Assembly: GCA_013298845.1 (NCBI GenBank)
Contig: JAAFJN010000034.1
Location: forward strand, 1 to 50,613
Direction: 5' to 3'
Origin: Chitinophagales bacterium
GTDB taxonomy: Bacteria; Bacteroidota; Bacteroidia; Chitinophagales; Saprospiraceae
DNA length: 50,613 bases
How positions within the stretch are numbered: position 1 is the stretch's first letter; the number at the start of each line of letters is the position of its first letter. Shown here one piece after another: positions 1 to 8,193 of the stretch. The translations under genes were made by a program, and so were the position numbers. The notes under the pieces were generated by a model. That model did not search any database and was not told where the DNA came from. It was given only the letters and a program-made list of their open reading frames with translations.

Positions 1-1
1 T

Positions 2-1114
2 CGTTTTTTCTTTGAAGTGTACAACGAGCCGCACGCCATATCCAATGCCAATTGGCGGATCGTGGCCACGAATATTGTACAGGCCATCCGCAACGCCGAG
101 TCGCAACCACATTCTATTTTGGTGGGCGGCAACGGCTACAATTCCGGCAACGGGTTAATGACCATGACACCCCTCGCCGATGCGAATATTATCTACACGT
201 TTCACAACTACGACCCGTATTATTTCACGCACCAGGGCATGAGTTGGACCTCGCCGGCGTATTTCCCGGCATTAACCTTTCCGCAATCGGGTGAAGTAGC
301 GGCCATCAATTCGTTGTTTGCGTCTATTAAAAACTGGGGTCAAACCAACAGTGTGCCCGTCAATTTGGGCGAATTCGGGGTATCTACCGCAGCCGATATC
401 ACCAGCCGGTGCAACTGGGTCAACACCCTGGCCAATGCGTACAGCACCAACGGTTTTTCGGCTTTTTATTGGGATGCGATTTCGCCATCCGATGCATTTG
501 GATTTTTTACCGGCGGCGTGATCAGCAACAATACCTGCGTTCCGTGTTTCAAAACGGCGTTGGGATTGTACGCGACCGTACCGGTCTCACTGCTTGCGTT
601 TAGTGCCCATTGCACCGATAACGCCGTAACGCTGGATTGGAAAGTATTTACCAACGATAACAACGCCCGGTTTGAAATTGAGCGCAGCACCGACAACCAA
701 AATTGGGTGATAATTGGCCAGAAATCGGCCAGCACAGGCACTTTTGACTATAATTTCCGCGATCCGTTGTCGCCTCAGGGCGAAATGTACTATCGCCTCA
801 AATCCACCGACGACGACGGCCAAATCTCTTTTTCCCCGTCGCAGTTTATCCGTTGCAGCAATTCCGGTATTATTGTAGTGTATCCCAACCCTGCTCAGCA
901 GATAACTACCATTGCCACCAATGGGGATGATAATTATCTGCTGCGCGTGGCCATGTACGATGCGGCCGGTCGGTTGGTACAGGAAAAAACGTTTGGCCAA
1001 GATGACTTAAACACCTCTACCACCATCGAAACCGGACGTTATCCGGCGGGGGTGTATTTGCTTCAAATTACCGGTAATCAGGCAACCGAAGTGGTGGAAT
1101 TGGTGGTAGAATAA
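2..1114 (+). CDS. Secreted glycoside hydrolase family 5 (cellulase-like), 5' truncated, with T9SS sorting domain
   Basis: Only the C-terminal 370 residues are present; the reading frame is open through the window's first base, so the start lies outside. The catalytic (beta/alpha)8 part ends near residue 190 and shows both GH5 hallmarks: YNEPH (acid/base Glu at residue 9) and NLGEFG (candidate nucleophile Glu), so hydrolysis of beta-1,4-glucan or mannan is expected; substrate cannot be told. A beta-sandwich linker follows (VTLDWKVFTNDNNARFEIE, about 205-285), then a type A T9SS sorting domain of about 80 residues opening with VVYPNPAQQ and ending in VVELVVE. The protein is therefore expected at the cell surface or outside. 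Its last 37 bases overlap the 3' end of the convergent desaturase gene. Confidence 0.85.
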   Translation, partial: RFFFEVYNEPHAISNANWRIVATNIVQAIRNAESQPHSILVGGNGYNSGNGLMTMTPLADANIIYTFHNYDPYYFTHQGMSWTSPAYFPALTFPQSGEVAAINSLFASIKNWGQTNSVPVNLGEFGVSTAADITSRCNWVNTLANAYSTNGFSAFYWDAISPSDAFGFFTGGVISNNTCVPCFKTALGLYATVPVSLLAFSAHCTDNAVTLDWKVFTNDNNARFEIERSTDNQNWVIIGQKSASTGTFDYNFRDPLSPQGEMYYRLKSTDDDGQISFSPSQFIRCSNSGIIVVYPNPAQQITTIATNGDDNYLLRVAMYDAAGRLVQEKTFGQDDLNTSTTIETGRYPAGVYLLQITGNQATEVVELVVE

Positions 1115-2193
1115 CTTGCGAATTGCGCCTGCGCGCCCATTATCTTTAACATTCGGAAGTGTGATACTACGGCTTCCGTCATGGTAGGGAACGTGCGGTA
1201 CGGGATATTGTGTTTGGCGCAATTTTCCTGCACAATTTTTTGAATTTCGGGATAATGGACGTGACTAATTTTGGGGAACAAATGGTGTTCCACCTGGAAG
1301 TTGAGACCACCGAGAAACCACGAAACAATTTTGTTGTTGGTGGCAAAATTGGCGGTAGTATTCAACTGGTGAATGGCCCATTCATTTTCGATTTCGATAT
1401 CCTCGTTGCCATCTTCAAATTCCGTGATTTCCACCACGTGCGCCAATTGGAACACCACCGTTAACGTGATGCCACACACCGCCGACAAAACGGCATAACC
1501 CACTAAAGTTGGTACTAATCCAACCATATAAATGGGCAAAATGAGGTAAAGCGAGATATAAGAAATTTTGGTTGCCCAAAAAATGATGTGTTCTTTCGTG
1601 GTGAAATTCCGCAGCGGCATATCCAGCACTTTTTGGCTAAAATACTTTTCAAAATCGTTGTAAAATAACCAGACAACGTGTGACAACGCGTACAAAAAGA
1701 TGGAATAAATATGCTGAAACCGGTGCAGTGGACGCCATTGTTGGGTAGGTGCCAAGCGCAGTAATTTGGTTTGCACAATATCCGAATCCACCCCGTCAAT
1801 ATTGGTATACGTGTGGTGCAATACGTTGTGTTTGGTGTTCCAGAAAAACGCGCTGCTGCCCAGGTAATTCATGGTGTGGGCCATCACATTACACAAAGTG
1901 GAATTGGTGGAATAACTGCCGTGGCTGGCATCGTGCATCACGTTAAAACCAATAAAGGCCGTATTTAGCCCCATAAGCGCACAAAGCAACACTGACAACC
2001 AGGCACTCGCCGGGGTGAAAAATACCAGCCAAACGTAAAAAATAACCGATAACGACAAAAACGTAACGGTTTTGATGTAAAGTTTATAGTTTCCTGTTTT
2101 GGCAACTTTTCGGTTTTCGAAATATTGTTCTACATCACGGCGCAGGGTGGAATAAAAAGCGTTAGAATTGGACTTAAAAGTAACTTTTTGCAT
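1078..2193 (-). CDS. Membrane fatty-acid desaturase (acyl-lipid/acyl-CoA, FADS type)
   Basis: This 371-residue integral membrane di-iron enzyme should insert a cis double bond into fatty acyl chains. The three histidine boxes are present: HDASH (87-91), HNVLHH (122-127) and QVEHH (300-304); the last, starting with Gln, is typical of the front-end/linoleoyl-CoA-like desaturase branch. Two hydrophobic pairs flank the boxes (about 42-80 and 210-250). The start MQKVTFKSN was preferred to a longer in-frame extension because the extra residues do not resemble the family. A -7-like box TACCTTTA (2240-2233, minus strand) lies 40 bases upstream. There is no cytochrome b5 domain. The regiospecificity is unknown. 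The gene end runs 37 bases into the convergent glycosidase gene. Confidence 0.88.
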   Translation of the reverse strand: MQKVTFKSNSNAFYSTLRRDVEQYFENRKVAKTGNYKLYIKTVTFLSLSVIFYVWLVFFTPASAWLSVLLCALMGLNTAFIGFNVMHDASHGSYSTNSTLCNVMAHTMNYLGSSAFFWNTKHNVLHHTYTNIDGVDSDIVQTKLLRLAPTQQWRPLHRFQHIYSIFLYALSHVVWLFYNDFEKYFSQKVLDMPLRNFTTKEHIIFWATKISYISLYLILPIYMVGLVPTLVGYAVLSAVCGITLTVVFQLAHVVEITEFEDGNEDIEIENEWAIHQLNTTANFATNNKIVSWFLGGLNFQVEHHLFPKISHVHYPEIQKIVQENCAKHNIPYRTFPTMTEAVVSHFRMLKIMGAQAQFASYSTTNSTTSVA

Positions 2194-2339
2194 AAATAAG
2201 GTTAGTATAAGTAATGGTAAAATAACCGGGCATAAAGGTAGCCCCGTCAATGAGGTTCGTATAATTTATATAGAAATTTTTGGGTTAAATTTTCGTATTT
2301 CTTTTTCATGCTTACCTTTCGGCAAAATTTTATAATGTT

Positions 2340-3317
2340 ATGCTGAATAATCGTCGTTCATTTTTATCAAAAAGTTTTCTTGCTGTAACCTTAGGCAGCC
2401 TCAAATGGTCCGATGTGTTGGCCAATGCAGCCCCCAACCCGCCGTCCAAAGGGCCATTGGTGATTGCCACCTGGGATAACCGAAAAGCAACTGCCGCCGC
2501 CTGGGAAGTGCTCAAAAACGGAGGCCGTGCCCTCGACGCCGTTGAAGCCGGTGCCCGAATCCCCGAAGCCGACCCCAACGATACCAGTGTCGGATACGGT
2601 GGTTTCCCCGACCGCGACGGTAAAGTCACTTTAGATGCCTGCATTATGGATGAATTTGGCAATGCAGGTTCCGTTTGTTTTTTGCAGCACATTATGCACC
2701 CAATCAGCGTAGCGCGGTTGGTCATGGAAAAAACACCCCACGTCATGTTGTGCGGTGAAGGTGCCCTCGATTTTGCTTTAAAAAATGGATTTAAAAAGGA
2801 AAACTTATTGACACCCGTAGCCGAAAAAGCCTGGAAAGACTGGCTCATTACGTCCGAATACAAACCCAAAGTCAACTGGGAGCGGCACGATACTATCGGC
2901 ATTGTGGCCATTGACCAACAAAGCCGAATCTCGGGAGCGTGTACCACCAGTGGTATGGCCTTCAAAATGCACGGCCGCATTGGGGATAGCCCCGTTTTGG
3001 GTGCGGGGATGTTTTCCGACAACGAAGTGGGAGCAGCCGCGTGCACCGGTTTGGGCGAAATGTTGCTGCGTACCCTGGGCAGTTTTTTGGTGGTGGAGGA
3101 AATGCGTCGTGGCAAAAGCCCGCAAAAAGCCATCATTACCGTGTTAAAACGCATTGCCGCCAAGTACCCGGAACAGTCCCGCGATAACCAAATCGGTTTC
3201 GTGGCCGTGGATAAAAAAGGTCGCTACGGTGCTTATGCCTTGCAGGCGGGTTACCAATACGCTGTGTATCAAAACGGAGAAAACAAAGTGTTCGACTCCG
3301 ATTATCTGTTCAAATAA
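2340..3317 (+). CDS. N4-(beta-N-acetylglucosaminyl)-L-asparaginase (glycosylasparaginase), exported
   Basis: 325 residues of the Ntn-hydrolase aspartylglucosaminidase family, which cleaves the GlcNAc-Asn bond during glycoprotein breakdown. The precursor is expected to cut itself before Thr185 in the motif HDTIGIVAI, making Thr185 the N-terminal nucleophile of the beta chain. Other family marks are the early GGRALDAVEAG block and GYGGFPDRDG; CTTSGMAFK and the RIGDSPVLGAG loop build the substrate site. The N-terminus NNRRSFLSKSFLAVTLG looks like a Tat signal peptide, as in the flavobacterial periplasmic enzyme. A degenerate promoter box TACCTTTC lies at 2313-2320. The 3' end overlaps the convergent DUF2064 gene by 16 bases. 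Confidence 0.9.
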   Translation: MLNNRRSFLSKSFLAVTLGSLKWSDVLANAAPNPPSKGPLVIATWDNRKATAAAWEVLKNGGRALDAVEAGARIPEADPNDTSVGYGGFPDRDGKVTLDACIMDEFGNAGSVCFLQHIMHPISVARLVMEKTPHVMLCGEGALDFALKNGFKKENLLTPVAEKAWKDWLITSEYKPKVNWERHDTIGIVAIDQQSRISGACTTSGMAFKMHGRIGDSPVLGAGMFSDNEVGAAACTGLGEMLLRTLGSFLVVEEMRRGKSPQKAIITVLKRIAAKYPEQSRDNQIGFVAVDKKGRYGAYALQAGYQYAVYQNGENKVFDSDYLFK

Positions 3318-3889
3318 GCATTCCAGTCCGTTTCATTGTCAACATCGGAAAGTATTGGGAGCAAATGCACCGTCGCTCCCAATGCTTCCATCCGTTCAAT
3401 GGTCGCCGGAAAAACCGCTTCGGAACTCCAGACAATTTGTTCAAAAACGGCGGGTTGATACGTGCGCATCCCTAGCAAATAATAACCGCCATCGGGTGTG
3501 GGTCCCACCGTAAAATCGTGGGTTTCGAGTGCCGAAAAGGCTTCGGCGAGGATTTTGGGCGATAATTCCGGGCAATCGCTGCCGACAATTACCGCCGACG
3601 TGGCTCCGGCGGCGAAACCTTCGCGAAATGCGTGGCTCATTCGTTCACCCAAATCCCCCGGAAATTGTACTTGTTTGACAAAATCTGCGGTTGACCAGTC
3701 ATCGCTGTCGGGGACTTCATCGCTGTACCAAAGCCAACGCGCACCACCGTGACTCTTTCCTGCGTCACGCGTTTTTTCAAGTAAAATATGGTAAATACGC
3801 AACGCTTCTTCGTTCCCAACGGTGGCTGCCAAGCGGGTTTTCACGTAACCCAAACGAGGATTTTTGATAAAAATATGTAGTAACTGCAT
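3302..3889 (-). CDS. DUF2064 / TIGR04282-type nucleotidyl- or glycosyltransferase-like protein
   Basis: 195 residues with the GT-A-like fold of the DUF2064 family ('rSAM/selenodomain-associated transferase 1', CofC-like). The N-terminus LLHIFIKNPRLGYVKTRLA is the usual substrate-loop signature (K-x-G-x-V-K-T-R), and VGSDCPELSP and GPTPDGGYYLLG are the metal/nucleotide-binding blocks. The start MQLLHIF was chosen because the preceding in-frame residues do not fit the family. In other genomes it sits beside a partner family 2 glycosyltransferase and a radical-SAM protein; neither is here, so its substrate is unknown. It is divergent from the C25-like gene, with 35 bases between the starts. Confidence 0.8.
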   Translation of the reverse strand: MQLLHIFIKNPRLGYVKTRLAATVGNEEALRIYHILLEKTRDAGKSHGGARWLWYSDEVPDSDDWSTADFVKQVQFPGDLGERMSHAFREGFAAGATSAVIVGSDCPELSPKILAEAFSALETHDFTVGPTPDGGYYLLGMRTYQPAVFEQIVWSSEAVFPATIERMEALGATVHLLPILSDVDNETDWNAYLNR

Positions 3890-3891
3890 AG

Positions 3892-3899
3892 TATCTTTG
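3892..3899 (+). promoter_or_regulatory. Bacteroidota -7 promoter box for the C25-like gene
   Basis: TATCTTTG matches the TAnnTTTG consensus recognised by the Bacteroidota primary sigma factor. It lies 25 bases before the ATG at 3925, inside the short gap to the divergent DUF2064 gene. The nearest -33-like TTTG (3863-3866) is 25 bases upstream, slightly longer than usual. Confidence 0.5.
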
Positions 3900-3924
3900 C
3901 TGCCAGAATAGCCCAATTTTTTAT

Positions 3925-6852
3925 ATGACTCGATTACTGTACGCAACGTTCCTTTTGTTTTTTTGGCACACCCTGTTAACGGCTCAAGCCGCAAAAGATG
4001 CCGCGGTGGCCATTTCCGCGACGGTTTCGCTCAATCCGGCGAAAATCAACCTTCAATGGCCGGTGGTGAATACACCCTCCACGATTACGTTGCGCCGACG
4101 GCTCAAAGGTAGTTCCGGTACATTGTGGACAACCTTGGTGAATACAACAAATGCTACTACAAATAGTTACGAAGATGCCAACGTCAATTTGGAAAGCACC
4201 TACGAATACGCGCTAAAAATTACCGCCAACAACGTCAACGCCATTGGGTTTGCCCACGTTGCCGTTATGGCCCCGGTAGTGCACAGTAGGGGTAAAATTT
4301 TGGTATTTATTGACTCCACTACCGCCGATGCCGTGGGCCTGGAACTAAAGATATTTAAAGATGCCCTGCGGGGCGACGGCTGGCAGCCATTTCCGTACAA
4401 AACCGGGCCTTTTACCACCGTTCAGTGGGTAAAAGACCGCATTGTGGAAGCCTACAGCGCTGATCCGACCAACGTAAAAGCCGTACTCCTCATTGGGGAA
4501 GTGCCGGTCCCCTACTCCGGGAACGCTGCCTGGGATGGCCATACCGACCACAACGGAGCCTGGCCGGCGGATACCTATTACGCCGATATTAACGGGGTAT
4601 GGACCGATAATTCCATAAATAACGCAACGCCCGCCCGACAAGCGAATAAAAATATACCGGGTGATGGTAAATTTGACCAAAGCACCATCCCTTCCGCCGC
4701 CGAACTAATGGTGGGCCGCATTGATTTTCGGCGGTTAAACTCTACCACATTTGGGGCAACGCCGATTGAATTGACCAAACGTTATTTGTTAAAAAATGCC
4801 CGTTGGCGCACCAAACAGTACAGCGTTCCGAACAAGGCATTGGTGGACGACAATTTTGGGTATTTCGGCGGTGAAGCCTTTGCCGCCAACGGTTTTCGCA
4901 ATGCCTATCCTTTGGTTGGGGATTCCAACGTGGTTTCGGGTGATTTTCTCACCGACGAAGGGGCTTATTTGCTGGGTTACGGCACGGGACCTGGTTCGTA
5001 CAACAGCGCGGGAGGCGTGGGCAACAGCACCGAATTTGCTTTGGATTCGTTTAATATCGTTTTTAGCAATATTTTTGGCAGTTACCACGGCGACTGGGAT
5101 TTTGAAAACAACCCGCTCATGCCCTCGGTGCTGGCCACCCGGGGTGCTATTCTGACCTGCGGTTGGGCCGGACGACCGCATTGGTTTATGCAAGGATTGG
5201 CCTCCGGAGAACCCATCGGTTTTTGCATCAAAGAAACTATGAACGCGGGTTTTAACAACCAATACAATTTTAGCATTGGCACCGGCGGCACCCACGTTGC
5301 TTTGCTCGGGGACCCGACGGTGCGGGCCAATATGGTGGCACCGCCCGTTAATATTGTCGCTTCCAACACCTGTGATAAAGTTATTTTAAACTGGGAACCA
5401 TCGCCCGACAACAATGTTCTGGGGTATTACGTGTACAAGGCCAGCGGTTTAGACGGGCCGTACAACTTAGCGGCTCCCACCCTGATTACCGGTACCCAAT
5501 TCACGGACAATGCCCCACCCAACGATACTATTTTTTACCAGGTTAGAGCCATTGCCGAAGCGCATTCGCCCGGCGGCGGCATTTATTTAAACAACAGTAT
5601 TGGTCCCATTACCAGGGTTATTTTTCAGGCTTCTCCCGCGCCCAGCGTGCAAATCGGGGCATTGGGCACTTTAAATTGCATCAACCCAATGGCTTTGCTC
5701 ACGGCCAATATTGGTTCCGTTACGCCTGGCACCACGTTCTCCTTAGCCTGGTTATCGCCCAATGGCACTACTTTGAGCAGCAACGATACGTTAACGGTGA
5801 CCGAACCGGGGCAGTACACCCTCGTCCTGACGACCAATACCGGCTGCACTAAATCGGCGACCCAAACGGTAGCGCCCCCCACCAACCCACCGGTGATCAA
5901 CTGGGGAACACTCACGTTAACCTGCGCGCAGCCATCGGGCGTATTGGTGCTTCCCGATCTTCCCGGCAATACATTTACGATCGCCGGAACTTTTTATCTA
6001 CCCGGTGACACGACAGTACTCAACGCCCCCGGCCCCTACGATATCATTGTCACCAATACCCTTTCGGGTTGTACGTCGAGCGGCACGTTTTTGGTGGATA
6101 TTAATGCCAATAGTCCGTCGGTGGAAATCATTGCGCCCACTACCGAACTCACTTGCCAAACGCCTTCCGTTGTGTTAACCGTTGAGACCAACCTATCCCT
6201 TGGCGAAGCGGCTTGGGCGTGGTCGGGGCCATTGGTTGAGCCACTACTGAATCCAACGGCCAACGAACCGGGTACTTATTGCGTTGTGCTCACCAACCTC
6301 ACCAACGGCTGCACGGCTACCGATTGTATGACCATTACCCAGGCCGCCGACGGCATTGATGGCACTGCCAATATCACCCCCGTCTCCACCGACGGGGCCA
6401 CCGATGGCAGCATATTGTTCATTCCCGCTACGCCTGGTTTTTATAATTTTGAGTGGAGTACCGGTGCTACCACGGCCAGTATCGGCAATTTGGCAGCGGG
6501 TATTTACCAATTGACGGTCATTGACCAAATCACCCAATGCACCACGGCGTTTACCTACGAAATCTCCGTGGTGTCCGGCACCACCGATGTACCCGGCATG
6601 CAACAATGGCGTGTATGGCCCAACCCCACGCACGACGTTGTTTTTGCCGAAATCACCTTTAAGCAACCCGCCGAAACCCGCGTGGCGTTGTTGAATAGCC
6701 GTGGACAAATGGTATTGGAACAACCAGCGCAAAAGGGGTCCATGCTTCGGTTTGACCTGCCTGTGTACCACCTTCCCGACGGGATTTATTGGTTAAAAAT
6801 CGCTACACCCGACGGGAACGCCACCCGCAAAATTGTTGTGCTGCAACCATGA
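3925..6852 (+). CDS. Secreted gingipain-like (C25-fold) cysteine peptidase with Ig-like repeats and T9SS sorting domain
   Basis: 975 residues. Order: signal peptide (1-20), FN3-like domain (about 22-110), caspase/gingipain-like domain (about 115-475), a second FN3 (475-560), Ig/PKD-like repeats with paired Cys (570-790), an SprB-like repeat (805-880, FEWSTGATTASIGNLAAG) and a T9SS type A sorting domain (from WRVWPNPTHD). In the peptidase domain the strands VLLIGEVPVPYSG and VALLGDPTVRANM match the gingipain pattern, and His388 (SYHGDWD) with Cys412 (LTCGWAG) fit the catalytic dyad, though GHG is replaced by YHG and the spacing is 24 rather than about 33. Activity is inferred, not certain. The stop overlaps the next ATG (ATGA), so the DUF3810 gene is co-transcribed. 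Confidence 0.72.
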   Translation: MTRLLYATFLLFFWHTLLTAQAAKDAAVAISATVSLNPAKINLQWPVVNTPSTITLRRRLKGSSGTLWTTLVNTTNATTNSYEDANVNLESTYEYALKITANNVNAIGFAHVAVMAPVVHSRGKILVFIDSTTADAVGLELKIFKDALRGDGWQPFPYKTGPFTTVQWVKDRIVEAYSADPTNVKAVLLIGEVPVPYSGNAAWDGHTDHNGAWPADTYYADINGVWTDNSINNATPARQANKNIPGDGKFDQSTIPSAAELMVGRIDFRRLNSTTFGATPIELTKRYLLKNARWRTKQYSVPNKALVDDNFGYFGGEAFAANGFRNAYPLVGDSNVVSGDFLTDEGAYLLGYGTGPGSYNSAGGVGNSTEFALDSFNIVFSNIFGSYHGDWDFENNPLMPSVLATRGAILTCGWAGRPHWFMQGLASGEPIGFCIKETMNAGFNNQYNFSIGTGGTHVALLGDPTVRANMVAPPVNIVASNTCDKVILNWEPSPDNNVLGYYVYKASGLDGPYNLAAPTLITGTQFTDNAPPNDTIFYQVRAIAEAHSPGGGIYLNNSIGPITRVIFQASPAPSVQIGALGTLNCINPMALLTANIGSVTPGTTFSLAWLSPNGTTLSSNDTLTVTEPGQYTLVLTTNTGCTKSATQTVAPPTNPPVINWGTLTLTCAQPSGVLVLPDLPGNTFTIAGTFYLPGDTTVLNAPGPYDIIVTNTLSGCTSSGTFLVDINANSPSVEIIAPTTELTCQTPSVVLTVETNLSLGEAAWAWSGPLVEPLLNPTANEPGTYCVVLTNLTNGCTATDCMTITQAADGIDGTANITPVSTDGATDGSILFIPATPGFYNFEWSTGATTASIGNLAAGIYQLTVIDQITQCTTAFTYEISVVSGTTDVPGMQQWRVWPNPTHDVVFAEITFKQPAETRVALLNSRGQMVLEQPAQKGSMLRFDLPVYHLPDGIYWLKIATPDGNATRKIVVLQP

Positions 6853-7919
6853 GAAAAACATTAGTCTGGATCGGGCTTTTGATCATTACACTGGTCATTC
6901 GGCAGATGCTGCACCAGCAACCGGCATTGACCGAGCAATGGTACACCAAAGGTATTTTTGTGGGTGTACGTTGGTTTTTGGATACGCTCAACTCTGGATT
7001 GCCCGTACCGGCATTTTATCTTGTTCTGGCCTTGCTGTTGTTTTTTTTGGGCAAAGGCATTCGTTACTGGGTGGTTTCGGGCGATTCCAAGTGGGTAAAA
7101 GCGCAACAAAGTGGGCTGCGCCTCGTCGCTTTTGTGTGCGGTGTGGTGGTCTTTTTTTATTGGTTTTGGGGGTTTAATTATTCCCGAATATCCATCGAAG
7201 AACAGATGAACATTCCGGCGGTGGTGCTCAACGACACGACCCTGCGCCAAATGCTGGATGAACAAACCCACCTCGTTGACGCGCTTCGGCAAACGCTTCA
7301 ACCCGATACGGCGGCGATGATTGATCAATTTATGCCAGCCGATTCCCTGGAAACAGCCGTGCGTGGCGCATTAAGCCAGTATTTGACGGCATCGGGCATA
7401 CACACGCCCGGCAACCCACGCGGGCGCGAACCCTTTTGGAAGGGTTTTTTATTGCGGTTTGGGGCTGCCGGGGTGTATAATCCATTCACCGGCGAGTGTA
7501 ATATTGACCGTGGTTTGCCCGCTTTAACCAAGCCCTACACCCTGGCGCACGAATTTTGTCACGGCTACGGTTTTGCCGACGAAGGTACCTGCAACTTTTT
7601 AGCCTATCTCGCGCTTTCGGCTTCCCCGGATGTCCGTTTGCGGTACGCTGGCGAATTGGCATTTTGGCGCGAAATGGCCGGTGCTTATAGCCGCGCCCAA
7701 CCCGAGGCGTACAAATTAATTTGGCAAAATCGGCCCGGTGGTTTTCAAAAAGACATTTTGCACATTCGCGCCACCATTAACCAATACCCGGAGTTTTTTG
7801 AGGCGTTTCGGGTAAAAGCGTACGATCACTACCTCAAGGCGCAGGGCATTGAAGAAGGGATAAAAAATTATGGCAAAGTGGTGGCTTTGGTGGCGGGGTA
7901 TCGGAAAAAAAGTGAATAG
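6849..7919 (+). CDS. DUF3810 membrane protein with HExxH metallopeptidase-like motif
   Basis: 356 residues. Three hydrophobic stretches form the N-terminal third (about 4-20, 48-68, 92-112), followed by a long extracytoplasmic domain. The motif AHEFCHGYGFADEGTCNFLA carries HEFCH (234-238) with a downstream Glu at 245, the arrangement of a zinc metallopeptidase with a third ligand on the next helix. The family is common in Bacteroidota and uncharacterised; peptidase activity is a prediction from the motif. The start ATG overlaps the stop of the C25-like gene, which argues for translational coupling and perhaps a shared role in handling surface proteins. The longer in-frame start (6789) was rejected because it lies inside the upstream gene and adds a charged tail before the first membrane helix. 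Confidence 0.8.
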   Translation: MRKTLVWIGLLIITLVIRQMLHQQPALTEQWYTKGIFVGVRWFLDTLNSGLPVPAFYLVLALLLFFLGKGIRYWVVSGDSKWVKAQQSGLRLVAFVCGVVVFFYWFWGFNYSRISIEEQMNIPAVVLNDTTLRQMLDEQTHLVDALRQTLQPDTAAMIDQFMPADSLETAVRGALSQYLTASGIHTPGNPRGREPFWKGFLLRFGAAGVYNPFTGECNIDRGLPALTKPYTLAHEFCHGYGFADEGTCNFLAYLALSASPDVRLRYAGELAFWREMAGAYSRAQPEAYKLIWQNRPGGFQKDILHIRATINQYPEFFEAFRVKAYDHYLKAQGIEEGIKNYGKVVALVAGYRKKSE

Positions 7920-8014
7920 GGGTTGTTGTATTACCGGCGGTCAAACAGTAGGGTGTTCCAATACTCGACCACTTCAATTTTAAAACAAATTATTTTTATT
8001 TTCAGAAAAAGTCA

Positions 8015-8022
8015 TAAATTTG
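8015..8022 (+). promoter_or_regulatory. -7 promoter box in front of the candidate ncRNA
   Basis: TAAATTTG fits TAnnTTTG. It stands 172 bases before the HEPN gene's ATG, far more than the 20-40 bases usual in this window, so transcription would start near 8028 and run through a long untranslated stretch. No clear -33 TTTG is seen at the expected distance. Confidence 0.5.
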
Positions 8023-8027
8023 CAGCA

Positions 8028-8180
8028 AAATTATTTTGAAATGCTGCGCAGAAGGAACAGTTAGAGAAAGGGAGCAACTAAGGAAACAAGAATGAGCCGC
8101 CCTAAAAAACGAAACCCGATAGTTTGAGTTGCCTCAGGGACTACCGGGAATTAGATGCCACAAAGGTAACGCATTTATTT
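8028..8180 (+). ncRNA. Candidate pseudoknotted antitoxin-type RNA upstream of the HEPN/Abi gene (abiF RNA-like)
   Basis: The stretch holds no open reading frame of note but has nested complementarity. Stem 1 pairs GAGCAACT (8072-8079) with AGTTGCCTC (8127-8135), 8 pairs and one bulged C. Stem 2 pairs CCCGATAG (8115-8122), inside the loop of stem 1, with CTACCGGG (8141-8148) outside it, 7 of 8 pairs; together they make an H-type pseudoknot. A third hairpin, AGATGC (8153-8158) with GCATTT (8171-8176), closes the 3' side just before the A-rich leader of the next gene. A conserved RNA next to abiF genes is known from comparative genomics (the abiF RNA motif) and acts as an RNA antitoxin. Identity with that motif is inferred from position and shape; the boundaries are approximate. 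Confidence 0.55.
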
Positions 8181-8193
8181 CAAAAAAAGCAAC

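Noticed and set aside
8028-8180. Structured stretch considered as a tRNA or tmRNA remnant
   Set aside because: No acceptor stem, no T-arm and no CCA end; the stems are those of a simple pseudoknot.
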